Source: Lamprobacter modestohalophilus
GTDB taxonomy: Bacteria; Pseudomonadota; Gammaproteobacteria; Chromatiales; Chromatiaceae
NCBI RefSeq assembly: GCF_016583905.1
Contig: NZ_NRRY01000004.1
Location: 121,287-185,286, forward strand
Direction: 5' to 3'
Length of the DNA stretch: 64,000 nucleotides
Position 1 is the first letter of the stretch. Every line of letters begins with the position of its first letter. Under the pieces are notes generated by a model, which was not told the origin of the DNA, made no database searches, and worked only from the letters and a program-made list of their open reading frames with translations. The position numbers and the translations under genes were made by a program. Positions 26,355 to 34,817 of the stretch are shown piece by piece.

Positions 26355-28307
26355 TCACCTGTCCTCCGCGACACGGATGACCTCCTCAATGGTCGTGCGA
26401 CCATCGACCGCCTTGCGCAGTCCGTCGCGGTACATGGTCGCCATGCCTTCCTCGACGGCGATGCGATGGATCTCACCGGCGGTGGCGTGGCCGAGCACGG
26501 CCTGGCGGATACGATCGCTCATCAGCAGCACCTCGGCGATGACCAGCCGGCCGCGATAGCCGCTGTGGTTGCACTGCTTGCAGCCCACTGCACGATAGAG
26601 CTGGAGCGGCGGTTCGGCACCGGGATCAGGCATCAGCCCGGCGTCGCGGATCTTCGCCGCCAGCTCCGGCAGCGGCTGATAGGGCTGGCGGCAGTGCGGG
26701 CAGAGCCGGCGCACTAGACGCTGGGCGAGGATGCCGTTGATGGTGCTGGTGAGTAGATAGTCCTCGACGCCCATGTCGAGCAGCCGGGTGACGCCGCTGG
26801 CGGCATCGTTGGTGTGCAGGGTGGAGAGCACGACATGGCCGGTAAGCGCCGATTGTACGGCGATGCGCGCGGTCTCCAGATCGCGCATCTCGCCGACCAT
26901 GATGATGTCGGGATCTTGGCGGACGATGGCGCGCAGCGCGCCGGCGAAGGTCATGCCGATCGCCGATTTGACCGGAATCTGATTGATGCCGGCAACCTGG
27001 TACTCGACCGGGTCTTCGACGGTCAGGATCTTGTTCTCTTCCGTATTGAGCCGGCTCAGCGCGGTGTAGAGGGTGGTGCTCTTGCCGCTGCCGGTGGGGC
27101 CGGTGACTAGGAAGATGCCGTAGGGCTGCTCCAGCACCTTGATCAGCCGATCGCGCGGCGGGCCGTCGAAACCGAGCGCGTCGAAGTCGAAGCTGACGCT
27201 CTCCTTGTCGAGCAGTCGCATCACCACGCTCTCGCCGAACATGGTCGGCACGGTGGAGACGCGCAGATCCAGCTCCTTGCCCTGGATGCGCTGCGGGATA
27301 CGCCCGTCTTGCGGCAGTCGGCGCTCGGCGATGTTGAGCTTAGCCATGATCTTGATGCGCGAGATCACCGCGGCGGTGGAGCTGACCGGCGGCGACTCGC
27401 CTTCCTTGAGGATGCCGTCGACGCGATAGCGCACCTTGAGCTGGTCGGCGAAGGGCTCGATGTGGACGTCCGACGCACGCATTTCGACCGCCCGCTGCAG
27501 GATCTGGTTGACGAGCCGAATCACGGGCGCCTCGCTGGCCAGGTCGCGCAGGTGCTCGATGTCTTCCTCGCTGAAGTTGCCGAGTTCTGCCTGGATCTCG
27601 GCCTCGGTCTCATCGTCGGCGGGCTGCTCATAGACGCGCTCGAGTGCCGCTTGGATCTCGGTCGGCAGGCCCACTTGCATATTGACATGCTTGCATGTTG
27701 CCATGTTCACAACCTTGGGGATGAAGTCATCCAGCGGGTCAGCGACGGCGAGGGTGATCTCTTGCTCGGTCTCGGACAGCGGCATGATCCGAGCGTCTTT
27801 CAAGAAGCGCAGACTGAGCTGTTCCTCGGCGATCGGCTCATCTGGATACTGTTCGGCGGCGATCAGCTCCAGACCCAGCACCTCGGCGGAGGCGGCGGCC
27901 ATGTCGCGTTCCGAGACTAGCCCGAGACGCACCAGCATCAATCGCAGCGGATCACCGCTGTCTTCGGTGAGCTTGCGCGCGCGCGCCAGATCGCCCGGCG
28001 TGCATTTGCCGCGCCGCTGCAGCGCGCTGATCAGCGCTTGTTCGGGTGTTGGGCCGGCGTCGACAGGCGATTCGGCGTCCGTGTCCGCAGCCGCAGCCGT
28101 AGCCGTAGCCGTAGCCATAAACTCGTCTGCATCTGCTTCCTCGTGGGCATACAGATCCTTAAGCGCAGACGGACCCGACTCAACCTCGAACGCAATCATT
28201 GCGGCGTCGGTTTCGGACGCGGCTTCTGGCTCTAGCTCATCGACCAGATTCAGTCGCGGCTCTCGGGCTAGCGCTTGTTGCATCATCATCTCGGGCTCTT
28301 GTCCCAC
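26355..28307 (-). CDS. gspE: T2SS ATPase GspE
   Basis: 650 residues; drives pseudopilus assembly in the cytosol. N-terminus (residues ~1-90) is an acidic, low-complexity extension with a MATATATAAAAD tract from a hexanucleotide repeat. Then an MSHEN/GspE-N domain (~95-200), and the catalytic core: Walker A GPTGSGKSTTLYTAL (~395), Asp box ILTVEDPVEYQ, Walker B DPDIIMVGEMRD, His box LSTLHTND, and the four-Cys zinc site CPHC ... CKQC. No other gsp gene precedes it on the strand; it may have its own promoter in the 175 bases shared with the divergent toxin-antitoxin genes. Confidence 0.94.
   Translation of the reverse strand: MGQEPEMMMQQALAREPRLNLVDELEPEAASETDAAMIAFEVESGPSALKDLYAHEEADADEFMATATATAAAADTDAESPVDAGPTPEQALISALQRRGKCTPGDLARARKLTEDSGDPLRLMLVRLGLVSERDMAAASAEVLGLELIAAEQYPDEPIAEEQLSLRFLKDARIMPLSETEQEITLAVADPLDDFIPKVVNMATCKHVNMQVGLPTEIQAALERVYEQPADDETEAEIQAELGNFSEEDIEHLRDLASEAPVIRLVNQILQRAVEMRASDVHIEPFADQLKVRYRVDGILKEGESPPVSSTAAVISRIKIMAKLNIAERRLPQDGRIPQRIQGKELDLRVSTVPTMFGESVVMRLLDKESVSFDFDALGFDGPPRDRLIKVLEQPYGIFLVTGPTGSGKSTTLYTALSRLNTEENKILTVEDPVEYQVAGINQIPVKSAIGMTFAGALRAIVRQDPDIIMVGEMRDLETARIAVQSALTGHVVLSTLHTNDAASGVTRLLDMGVEDYLLTSTINGILAQRLVRRLCPHCRQPYQPLPELAAKIRDAGLMPDPGAEPPLQLYRAVGCKQCNHSGYRGRLVIAEVLLMSDRIRQAVLGHATAGEIHRIAVEEGMATMYRDGLRKAVDGRTTIEEVIRVAEDR
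28085..28114. repeat. Hexanucleotide tandem repeat in gspE
   Basis: Five 6-bp units (CCGCAG twice, CCGTAG three times on the plus strand) encode the alternating Ala-Thr run in the GspE N-terminal extension. Its in-frame six-base unit would change protein length by two residues per unit. Confidence 0.9.
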
Positions 28308-28416
28308 GCCGTTTCAGTCAGGCTGACCGGCTGTCGCTTGTGATTCAGGCTAAGGCGATTTCTGTCAAAGCTCATACTGCGTTGTTTCCTGCTCGAGCAT
28401 CGACTTCCAGTCTCTC

Positions 28417-28457
28417 TTGTCCGGATGTCGTCCGTACATTATCATGCTCTGATGATA
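28417..28457 (+). promoter_or_regulatory. Promoter with overlapping operator-like palindrome for the toxin-antitoxin operon
   Basis: A sigma-70-like promoter is visible: TTGTCC (28417-28422), 17-base spacer, TATCAT (28440-28445). The -10 box is one arm of the inverted repeat TATCAT-GCTCTG-ATGATA (28440-28457), a position suitable for autorepression by the antitoxin, 27 bases upstream of its ATG. Confidence 0.6.
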
Positions 28458-28483
28458 CTGCCGACAATGATAGGGGGATTGTC

Positions 28484-28762
28484 ATGCCTCAGGTTAGTCT
28501 TGCAAAGAACCAGCGCATCGATGTGCGGACCAGTGGCGCCGTTAAAGAGTTGCTGCAGGAAGCGGCACGGGCCGATCATAAGAGTGTCAGCGAGTTCTTG
28601 CTGGACGCTGGCATCACGGCCGCTAACCAAGCCCTTGCCGCACGGCATCGTTTCGTGCTCGATGAGGCAGGGTGGCAAGCCTTTCATGAGGCCTTGGATC
28701 GCCCGGTGCAGCATAAGCCAGAACTGAAGCGTCTGCTCAGCGAGCCTGGGCTGCTGGATTGA
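28484..28762 (+). CDS. DUF1778 / TacA-type antitoxin
   Basis: 92 residues from ATG 28484 (MPQVSLAKN). N-terminal ribbon-helix-helix DNA-binding region (QRIDVRTSGAVKELLQEAAR ... SVSEFLLDAG), then a toxin-neutralising tail (FVLDEAGWQAFHEALDRP). Such antitoxins bind the paired GNAT toxin and repress their own operon. The toxin gene follows after 9 bases. The longer frame to 28199 overlaps gspE in antisense and is rejected. Confidence 0.88.
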   Translation: MPQVSLAKNQRIDVRTSGAVKELLQEAARADHKSVSEFLLDAGITAANQALAARHRFVLDEAGWQAFHEALDRPVQHKPELKRLLSEPGLLD

Positions 28763-28771
28763 GCCAGACTG

Positions 28772-29281
28772 ATGACCCAACCTTACGACCCCATCCGCAA
28801 GCTGAATGCTGCAGACGAGGTTGAGGATTTTGGTTGCGGCCAACCGGCGCTGGATCAGTTCCTGCAGCGCTATGCGCTGCTCAATCAACGCGCTCAGAGC
28901 GCGCAAACCTACGTCTGTTGTCGGGCCGGGCGGGTGGTTGGCTTTTACAGTCTGGCGGTCGGCAGCGTCGATCCAGGCGAGGTGCCGATAAGAGTGATTA
29001 AGGGCTTAGCGCGGCACCCAGTGCCGGTGATGATCTTGGCCCGTTTGGCGGTAGATCGAAGTTGCCAAGGTCAGGGGCTGGGCCGAGCCCTGCTCAAGGA
29101 TGTGTTGCTCCGCACGGCTCAGGCCGCTGACATCGCCGGGCTTCGCTGCCTGCTGGTGCACGCCAAGGACGCTGCGGCTCGGCGTTGGTATGAACGCTGG
29201 AACTTCGAGCCGAGTCCATCCGACCGCCATCACCTGTTCTTACTCACCAAGGATATTAAGGCTCTGCTGAGCGAAGAGTAG
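28772..29281 (+). CDS. GNAT-family toxin (TacT/AtaT-type)
   Basis: 169 residues. GNAT fold with the acetyl-CoA loop VDRSCQGQGLGRALLKD (about 90-107) and the GNAT beta-strand/Tyr region AARRWYERWNFEP near residue 132. It begins YDPIRKLNAADEVEDFGCG, which matches the usual opening of these tRNA-acetylating toxins. Paired with the DUF1778 antitoxin directly upstream. Its last 26 bases overlap the convergent dehydratase gene. Confidence 0.86.
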   Translation: MTQPYDPIRKLNAADEVEDFGCGQPALDQFLQRYALLNQRAQSAQTYVCCRAGRVVGFYSLAVGSVDPGEVPIRVIKGLARHPVPVMILARLAVDRSCQGQGLGRALLKDVLLRTAQAADIAGLRCLLVHAKDAAARRWYERWNFEPSPSDRHHLFLLTKDIKALLSEE

Positions 29282-31160
29282 GCGCGGCTTGCGCTCTCCA
29301 ATCTGGTTGAGCTTGGCATTCCGGCTGGACTTGCCATTCCGGCACCAGCGCGCGGAGGGCCTGCACGAGTCCATGCGTATCCAGCTGATCGACCCCGGCG
29401 CGCGATTGCTGTAGGGCAGCGGCGACTTCATCAGGGGCAACCAGCGCACGCCTTGCCGCGCGAATCTTCGCATGTTCGGTGAATAACAGGTCTTCTCGCT
29501 CGTAGAACAGCTCCTCGTAGAGCTTCTCCCCGGGGCGCAAGCCGACATATTTGATCTGGATATCCTGGTCTGGTTCACGCCCTGCGAGCCGAATCATCTG
29601 CTCGGCTAGATAGCGGATCTTGACCGGCTCGCCCATATCCAGGACGAAGATCTCGCCGCCGGTGCCGATGAGCGCGGCCTGCATGATCAGCTGGCAGGCC
29701 TCGGGGATGGTCATGAAGAAGCGCTCGATCTCGGGATGGGTCACGGTGACCGGGCCGCCTTGCTCGATCTGGGCTCGGAACAGCGGGACGACGCTGCCGG
29801 CGGAGTCGAGCACGTTGCCGAAGCGCACGGTGATGAAGCGCGTGCTCGATCGCTGGGCCCGCGCCTGGCAGATGACCTCGGCAGCACGCTTGGTGGCGCC
29901 CATCACGTTGGCCGGGTTGACCGCCTTGTCGGTCGAGATCAGCACGAAACGCTCGCAGCCGTGGCGGTCGGCGCAGTCGGCGACGATCTCGGTCCCGAGC
30001 AGGTTGTTGCGCACCGCGGCGCGGATCTGTGCCTCGAGCATCGGCACGTGCTTGTAGGCGGCGGCATGGAAGACGGTCTGCGGACGCTCGCGCTCGAACA
30101 GCTGTTGCATCGCCACTTGATCGGTCACGTCGACCAGATGGACGCTGAAGTCAGGGGCATCTGGTCTGGCCGCCAGTTCGAGGTCTAGCCGATAGAGGTT
30201 CAGCTCGCTGTTATCGGCCAGCACGAGTCGGCTCGGCCGCGCGGCGACGATTTGGCGACACAGCTCAGAGCCAATCGAGCCACCCGCGCCGGTGACCAGG
30301 ATCACGCGGTCGGTGAGGCCAGCGCGGATCGCCGCCCAGTCGAGCTGGACCGGGTTGCGCCCGAGCAGATCCGCGATCGACACCGGCCGCAGTTGGTTGA
30401 TGGTGATGTCCCCGGCCAATACGGACTTGAGCTGCGGCACGGTTCGGAACGGCTTTCCGGTGCGCTCGCAGAGCTCGACCAGCCGCTGCATCTCGGCATC
30501 GGAGGCGGTGGGCTCTGCGAGCATGATCAGGTCGATCGCCAGTGACTCCACCAGAGCCGGGATCTGAGCGGAGTGGCCCTTGACCGGCACGCCGTGGATA
30601 TCGCCACCTTGACGGCGCAGCTTGTCATCGACGAAGGCGACCGGATTGAACTGGCGGCCCCGATCGCGAAGCATGTCGCGCACCAGCATCTCGCCGGCCC
30701 GATCGGCGCCGACCACCAACACACGCTCGCCTGGGTGCAGACCAAGACTATGGTCCTTGAGACGGCGGTAGAGCAGCCGTGGCCCGGCGAGGCCGATCAA
30801 TTGAAACACCAGGAACAACGGCGGCACCGAGCGCGGCAGGAACTCGTTGCGGCTGAGGACGAAGAGCGCCAGCACGACCAGCAGCGTACTGACGGTTGCC
30901 GCTTGGGCGATGCGCGACAGATCGGGCAGGGAGGCAAAGCGCCACACGCCGCGGTAGAGGCCAAAGGAGGAGTAGACCAGCGCACAGATCAGCATCACCA
31001 GCGGCAGCAGCTCCCAGGCGGCGCCCCAGAACTCGCCCGGCACATCGCCAAGGTTAAAGCGCATCCAGTAGGCGCCGATCCACGCCAGAGGCACCCAGAG
31101 CAGATCGTGCAGAAAGGCCAGGAAGCGCGAGCGCAGGCGCTCGTACCAGCGCGTCATCAT
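29256..31160 (-). CDS. Membrane nucleotide-sugar 4,6-dehydratase (CapD/WbpM/PglF family)
   Basis: 634 residues. Four N-terminal membrane helices (residues ~15-115), a Rossmann-like middle domain (RVLVVGADRAGEMLVRDML, the CoA-binding fold of this family), and the C-terminal SDR domain: VTGAGGSIGSELCRQI (~292), DVTD, AAYKHVPMLEAQ, and FVLISTDKAVNPANVMGATK, where Thr and Asp stand in the Ser-Met-Asp-Lys catalytic region. Makes UDP-4-keto-6-deoxy sugars, the entry to QuiNAc/FucNAc-type residues. The next gene upstream is a lipid-carrier transferase that would use such sugars. Confidence 0.92.
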   Translation of the reverse strand: MMTRWYERLRSRFLAFLHDLLWVPLAWIGAYWMRFNLGDVPGEFWGAAWELLPLVMLICALVYSSFGLYRGVWRFASLPDLSRIAQAATVSTLLVVLALFVLSRNEFLPRSVPPLFLVFQLIGLAGPRLLYRRLKDHSLGLHPGERVLVVGADRAGEMLVRDMLRDRGRQFNPVAFVDDKLRRQGGDIHGVPVKGHSAQIPALVESLAIDLIMLAEPTASDAEMQRLVELCERTGKPFRTVPQLKSVLAGDITINQLRPVSIADLLGRNPVQLDWAAIRAGLTDRVILVTGAGGSIGSELCRQIVAARPSRLVLADNSELNLYRLDLELAARPDAPDFSVHLVDVTDQVAMQQLFERERPQTVFHAAAYKHVPMLEAQIRAAVRNNLLGTEIVADCADRHGCERFVLISTDKAVNPANVMGATKRAAEVICQARAQRSSTRFITVRFGNVLDSAGSVVPLFRAQIEQGGPVTVTHPEIERFFMTIPEACQLIMQAALIGTGGEIFVLDMGEPVKIRYLAEQMIRLAGREPDQDIQIKYVGLRPGEKLYEELFYEREDLLFTEHAKIRAARRALVAPDEVAAALQQSRAGVDQLDTHGLVQALRALVPEWQVQPECQAQPDWRAQAAPTLRSAEP

Positions 31161-31242
31161 CGGTCGTTACCGTGCAACAGACGCTTCATCGTCCGGGGTG
31201 GCGACGCGCCATGAAGATGGGCCATGAACCTTAGCCGCAACC

Positions 31243-32427
31243 CTAGCCGCGCGCCACGCGCTCAGCCAGGCCGACGCGCAAGTGGATCAAGATAAAGATC
31301 GCGGCCCAACCGGCGATTAGCTGCCACTGCTCCGAGGTCGTCAGGCTGCTGGCGGCGATCGCGCTTGCGGTGGCGGCTGCGATCAGCGCGAGCGCCCAAC
31401 CGAGGGTGCGGCGATGGCCCCAGCCGGCCAGCACCAGACGCTGATAATGGTGCGAGCGGTGCGCGTCCCAGAGGCGCTCGCCCTGCTTGGCTCGGCGCAG
31501 CAGGGTCCAGGTCGCATCAACGATGAACGGGGAAAAGATCAGCCAGCCGACCCAGAGCGGGAAGCGTCCGGCACTGGAACCCCAAAGGGTAAAACCAGCG
31601 GCGAGCAGGCCCAGGCTGGAGGAGCCGACGTCGCCCAAAAAGATCCGCGCTGGCGGCAGATTGCCGGTGAGAAAGCCGGCGGAGGCCGCGGCAACCAGGG
31701 CGCAGCAAGCGGCGTAGGTCAGGTCGCCAGCGTTGTAGCCGAGCAGCGCAAGACCGGCAAAGCCGATGCTGGCCATGCCACCGGCAAGACCATCCATGCC
31801 ATCCATGAAATTGTAGAGGTTGAGCATCCAGACAGCGTAGAGCAGGGTGAGCGGCAGCGCGAGCAGCAGCGGCAGCGGGATGATCGGCCCCGGCAGCCCA
31901 AGCTGATCCCAACGCAGCCCCCCCATCCACAACAAAGCCGCGGCAGCAACGTGAACCAGCAGCCGGAGCCGGCGTGAGAGCCCGACGCGGTCGTCCCAGA
32001 ACGAGACCGCTGCGACCAGTAAGAGCGCGGCGCCGAGCCAGGGGAGTGGGGCAAGGGTCTGGGACGGCAGAGGTTGCGGCAAGGGTTGCGATGAGGGCTG
32101 CGATGAGGGCTGCGGCAGAGGCTGCGACAAGGAATCCAGCGGCGCTTGCAGCTGCAGCGGCTGCAGGCCAACTGGCGGAAGCAGTGGGATGAGCGAGAAC
32201 AGCAGCGCTAGCAATAGCCCGCAGAACAGGCCGCCGAGCAGGGCGAGTCCGCCGGTACGCGGCACCGGCCGCGCATGCAGCGAGCGCTCGTTGGGATGGT
32301 CGAGCACGTGCAAAAATCTGAGACGCCCGCGCGCGAGCAGCGCGGTCAGGACCGCGCTGACGACGAAGGTGCTACCGATCACGGCGGCCAGCGCGAGCAG
32401 GCGCGTGGCAGGCAAAGGCTCGATCAT
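31243..32427 (-). CDS. Polyprenyl-phosphate sugar-1-phosphate transferase (WecA-like GT4/MraY family)
   Basis: 394 residues from the ATG at 32427, after the DJ-1 stop at 32441; a frame extension to 32490 overlaps that gene. About ten membrane helices with the family motifs FLHVLDHPNERSLH, SFWDDRVGLS (the DD pair), YNFMDGMDGLAG, FLGDVGSSSLG and AHRSHHYQRL. Attaches the first sugar phosphate to undecaprenyl phosphate. Unusual: an in-frame Pro/Gln/Ser repeat (SQPLPQPSSQPSSQPLPQPL) lies between helices 2 and 3, encoded by a 5 x 12-bp repeat. Confidence 0.88.
   Translation of the reverse strand: MIEPLPATRLLALAAVIGSTFVVSAVLTALLARGRLRFLHVLDHPNERSLHARPVPRTGGLALLGGLFCGLLLALLFSLIPLLPPVGLQPLQLQAPLDSLSQPLPQPSSQPSSQPLPQPLPSQTLAPLPWLGAALLLVAAVSFWDDRVGLSRRLRLLVHVAAAALLWMGGLRWDQLGLPGPIIPLPLLLALPLTLLYAVWMLNLYNFMDGMDGLAGGMASIGFAGLALLGYNAGDLTYAACCALVAAASAGFLTGNLPPARIFLGDVGSSSLGLLAAGFTLWGSSAGRFPLWVGWLIFSPFIVDATWTLLRRAKQGERLWDAHRSHHYQRLVLAGWGHRRTLGWALALIAAATASAIAASSLTTSEQWQLIAGWAAIFILIHLRVGLAERVARG
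32072..32131. repeat. 5 x 12-bp tandem repeat within the WecA-like gene
   Basis: Units on the plus strand: GGTTGCGGCAAG, GGTTGCGATGAG, GGCTGCGATGAG, GGCTGCGGCAGA, GGCTGCGACAAG. Each adds four residues of the PxQPS/SQPL type to an extramembrane loop, leaving the frame intact. Confidence 0.93.
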
Positions 32428-32440
32428 CAGCAGGGTGCCG

Positions 32441-32995
32441 TCAGCGAGGTCGCATGAGTTTTGCCTCGACCGCGGCACGGCGATCAGCATCCAACAGCAG
32501 CTCGATCAGTTGCAGCGCGAAGTCCATCGCCGTGCCTGGTCCACGTGAGGTGACAATCTTGCCGTCGATGACGACTGGCTGTTCAAGCAGCCTAATCTCC
32601 GGATAGCGCTTTGGATCGACGGCGCCGGGGAAGCTGGTCGCTGAGCGCCCATCGAGCAGGCCGGTGCTGGCGAACACGCTGGGTGCCGCGCAGATGGCTG
32701 CAGTCCAGCGATCCGCCGCCGCTTGGCGGGCCAGCAGATCGTGGATACGGGTGTCGCGATCAAGGTGCGTTGCGCCGGGCTGGCCGCCGGGCAGGATGAC
32801 CATCTCGAAGTCGTCCTCGACGACATCGTCAAGATCAACATCAGGCACTAACACCGTGCCTCGGCTACAGGTCACGGGGCCAGGCTCGAGCCCAGCGGTG
32901 ACGACCTCGATCTCCGCCCGACGCAACAGATCAATGATGGTGACCGCCTCCAACTCTTCGGAGCCGGAAGCGAGCGGGACAAGCACGCGAGGCAT
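32441..32995 (-). CDS. DJ-1/PfpI (YajL/ThiJ) family protein
   Basis: 184 residues, DJ-1 fold. LVPLASGSEELEAVTIIDLLRR is the usual opening; FEMVILPGGQPGATHL contains the nucleophile-elbow-like region and AAICAAPSVFASTGLL the conserved Cys (about residue 105) with its following Ala. Members include chaperones, deglycases and amidotransferases, so the reaction is not assigned. It sits 41 bases downstream of ctpA on the same strand. Confidence 0.85.
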   Translation of the reverse strand: MPRVLVPLASGSEELEAVTIIDLLRRAEIEVVTAGLEPGPVTCSRGTVLVPDVDLDDVVEDDFEMVILPGGQPGATHLDRDTRIHDLLARQAAADRWTAAICAAPSVFASTGLLDGRSATSFPGAVDPKRYPEIRLLEQPVVIDGKIVTSRGPGTAMDFALQLIELLLDADRRAAVEAKLMRPR

Positions 32996-33035
32996 CTATC
33001 GTCTCTCCTGGTTTGCAGTCGATTCAAGCAGGTAC

Positions 33036-34706
33036 TCAGTTGCCGGTGTTTTCAGTTGGCGCCGCAGCGTCTTCAGCAGGCGCTGCAGCGCCATCGGCTG
33101 GCATCACTGCTTCTTCAGCTGTTACCGCGCCGGCGTCATCATGACTGAGCGGACGCTCAGATGCGCTCGGAGCCTGACCGAGGATGACCAGCCCTTTGAG
33201 CACATTCAGGGCCTCGGAGAGTTGATAGTCCTCGGCCGCGAGGGGCTTATCATCAGCCTGTTTGGGGTCTGCAGCGTCAGCGGCAGCGGCATCCGCTGGG
33301 GCCGCGTCGGTCGGCTGATCACCGTCGTCGCCGTTGTTGTCCTCAAGGTGGCGCACGAGATTGGCCTCTTTGAGCGGTGCCAAGTCGGATTTGGCAGCCA
33401 GCGTCAGACTGCCGCGCTCGAGGATGATATCCGGCACGATGCCGAGCGCCTGAATCGAGCGGCCCGCTGGGGTGTAGTAACGCGCTGTCGTCAGCTTCAG
33501 CGCGGTGCGCTCATCGACTGGGATGATGGTCTGCACCGAGCCCTTGCCAAAGGTTTCGTTACCCATGATCAGCGCGCGGCGCTGGTCTTGGAGGGCACCG
33601 GCGACGATCTCGGAGGCCGAGGCGCTGCCGCCATTGACGAGCACGACGAGCGGTGCACCGTCGAGCACATCATCGGGGCCAGCCCGGAATTCGAGCTTGG
33701 CATCGTCGAGTCGGCCCTCGGTGTAGACGATCAGGCCCTGTTCAAGGAACGCATCACTGACGCCAACGGCGGTGTTGAGCACGCCGCCCGGGTTGTTACG
33801 AAGGTCGAGGACAACACCTTTGAGAGGCCCGCCGTTTTCGCGCTTGAGTTTCGCCACCGCCTCTAGCAGATCATCGGTGGTGCGGGCCTGGAAGTTGGCG
33901 ATGCGCAGATAGCCGAAGCCGGGCTCGAGGATGCGCTGTTTGACCGAGGCCACCTTGATCACGGCGCGCTCGAGCTTGACGCTGAGTGGCTTGGACAGGC
34001 TGTCACGCGTCAGGGTGAGCTCGATCGTGCTGCCTGGCTTGCCGCGCATCAACTCGACCGCATCGCCGAGGCTCATGCCCTTGACCGGCTTGTCATCGAT
34101 GCGCACGATCAGATCGCCGGCTTGGATGCCGGCCCGCTGAGCAGGCGTATCGTCGATCGGTGCGATGACCTCGACGAAGCCGTCTTTCATGCCAACCTCG
34201 ATTCCGAGCCCGCCGAATTCACCGGTCGTGCCGACCTGAAGATCTTGGTATTGATCGGGATCGAGATAGGCCGAGTGTGGGTCCAGGCCCGCGAGCATGC
34301 CGCGGATCGCACTCGCGAGCAGCTCGCGGTCGTCGACGCGCTCGACATAGTCACTCTTGATGCGGCCGAACACCTCGGCGAAGACCCGTAGCTCATCGAG
34401 CGGCAGTCCCTCCGGCTCTTCGGCCTCGGGCTCCGCTGCGGCCGCTTGGAGCGCCTGCTGCACCTCTTCGACGCTGGGCTCCGGGCGGGTGCCAGTCGGC
34501 TTGAAGCCCGGCGGTGGAGGCTGCACGGCGGGTGGTGTCGCCGCTGGAATCGCACCGGGTGGGCCGGATAGCTCGTCGGCAGCATCTGAGCCGCTCTCGC
34601 TCGGCGATATGGCCTCAGGCTCAGGCGTCGCTGCGGGCTGCGCAAAGGTGCTTGGCGCAAGGCCGACGCAGAGGAGGGCGAGAAGGGCTAGCTGGAGTTT
34701 TGTCAT
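33036..34706 (-). CDS. ctpA: Carboxyl-terminal processing protease (S41, CtpA)
   Basis: 556 residues. Signal peptide (LALLALLCVGLAPSTFAQPA), Pro/Ala-rich linker, PDZ domain (~155-230; GLGIEVGMKDGFVEVIAPID), and a S41 core with the catalytic Ser in VNGGSASASEIVAGAL (~355) and Lys in FGKGSVQTI (~385). Cuts C-termini of periplasmic proteins. The last ~100 residues are low complexity (ADAAPADAAAADAADP). It is directly downstream of envC in the same direction, the usual gammaproteobacterial arrangement. Confidence 0.92.
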   Translation of the reverse strand: MTKLQLALLALLCVGLAPSTFAQPAATPEPEAISPSESGSDAADELSGPPGAIPAATPPAVQPPPPGFKPTGTRPEPSVEEVQQALQAAAAEPEAEEPEGLPLDELRVFAEVFGRIKSDYVERVDDRELLASAIRGMLAGLDPHSAYLDPDQYQDLQVGTTGEFGGLGIEVGMKDGFVEVIAPIDDTPAQRAGIQAGDLIVRIDDKPVKGMSLGDAVELMRGKPGSTIELTLTRDSLSKPLSVKLERAVIKVASVKQRILEPGFGYLRIANFQARTTDDLLEAVAKLKRENGGPLKGVVLDLRNNPGGVLNTAVGVSDAFLEQGLIVYTEGRLDDAKLEFRAGPDDVLDGAPLVVLVNGGSASASEIVAGALQDQRRALIMGNETFGKGSVQTIIPVDERTALKLTTARYYTPAGRSIQALGIVPDIILERGSLTLAAKSDLAPLKEANLVRHLEDNNGDDGDQPTDAAPADAAAADAADPKQADDKPLAAEDYQLSEALNVLKGLVILGQAPSASERPLSHDDAGAVTAEEAVMPADGAAAPAEDAAAPTENTGN

Positions 34707-34817
34707 GTCTGGGTCCCGCGGGCCTGTAGCGCAGCCCGGCTGTTGTGTTCTTTAAGGCTCACCTGAGCTATTGAGGACGTTTTCAGGATCGCGTTCCCGA
34801 ATCTGGAGTTGGCCGGA

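Noticed and set aside
31351..31360. GCGATCGC (HIP1-like) sites as a special signal
   Set aside because: They occur scattered within genes (e.g. near 11111, 12181, 31351, 60001) as expected from GC-rich codon use; no clustering.
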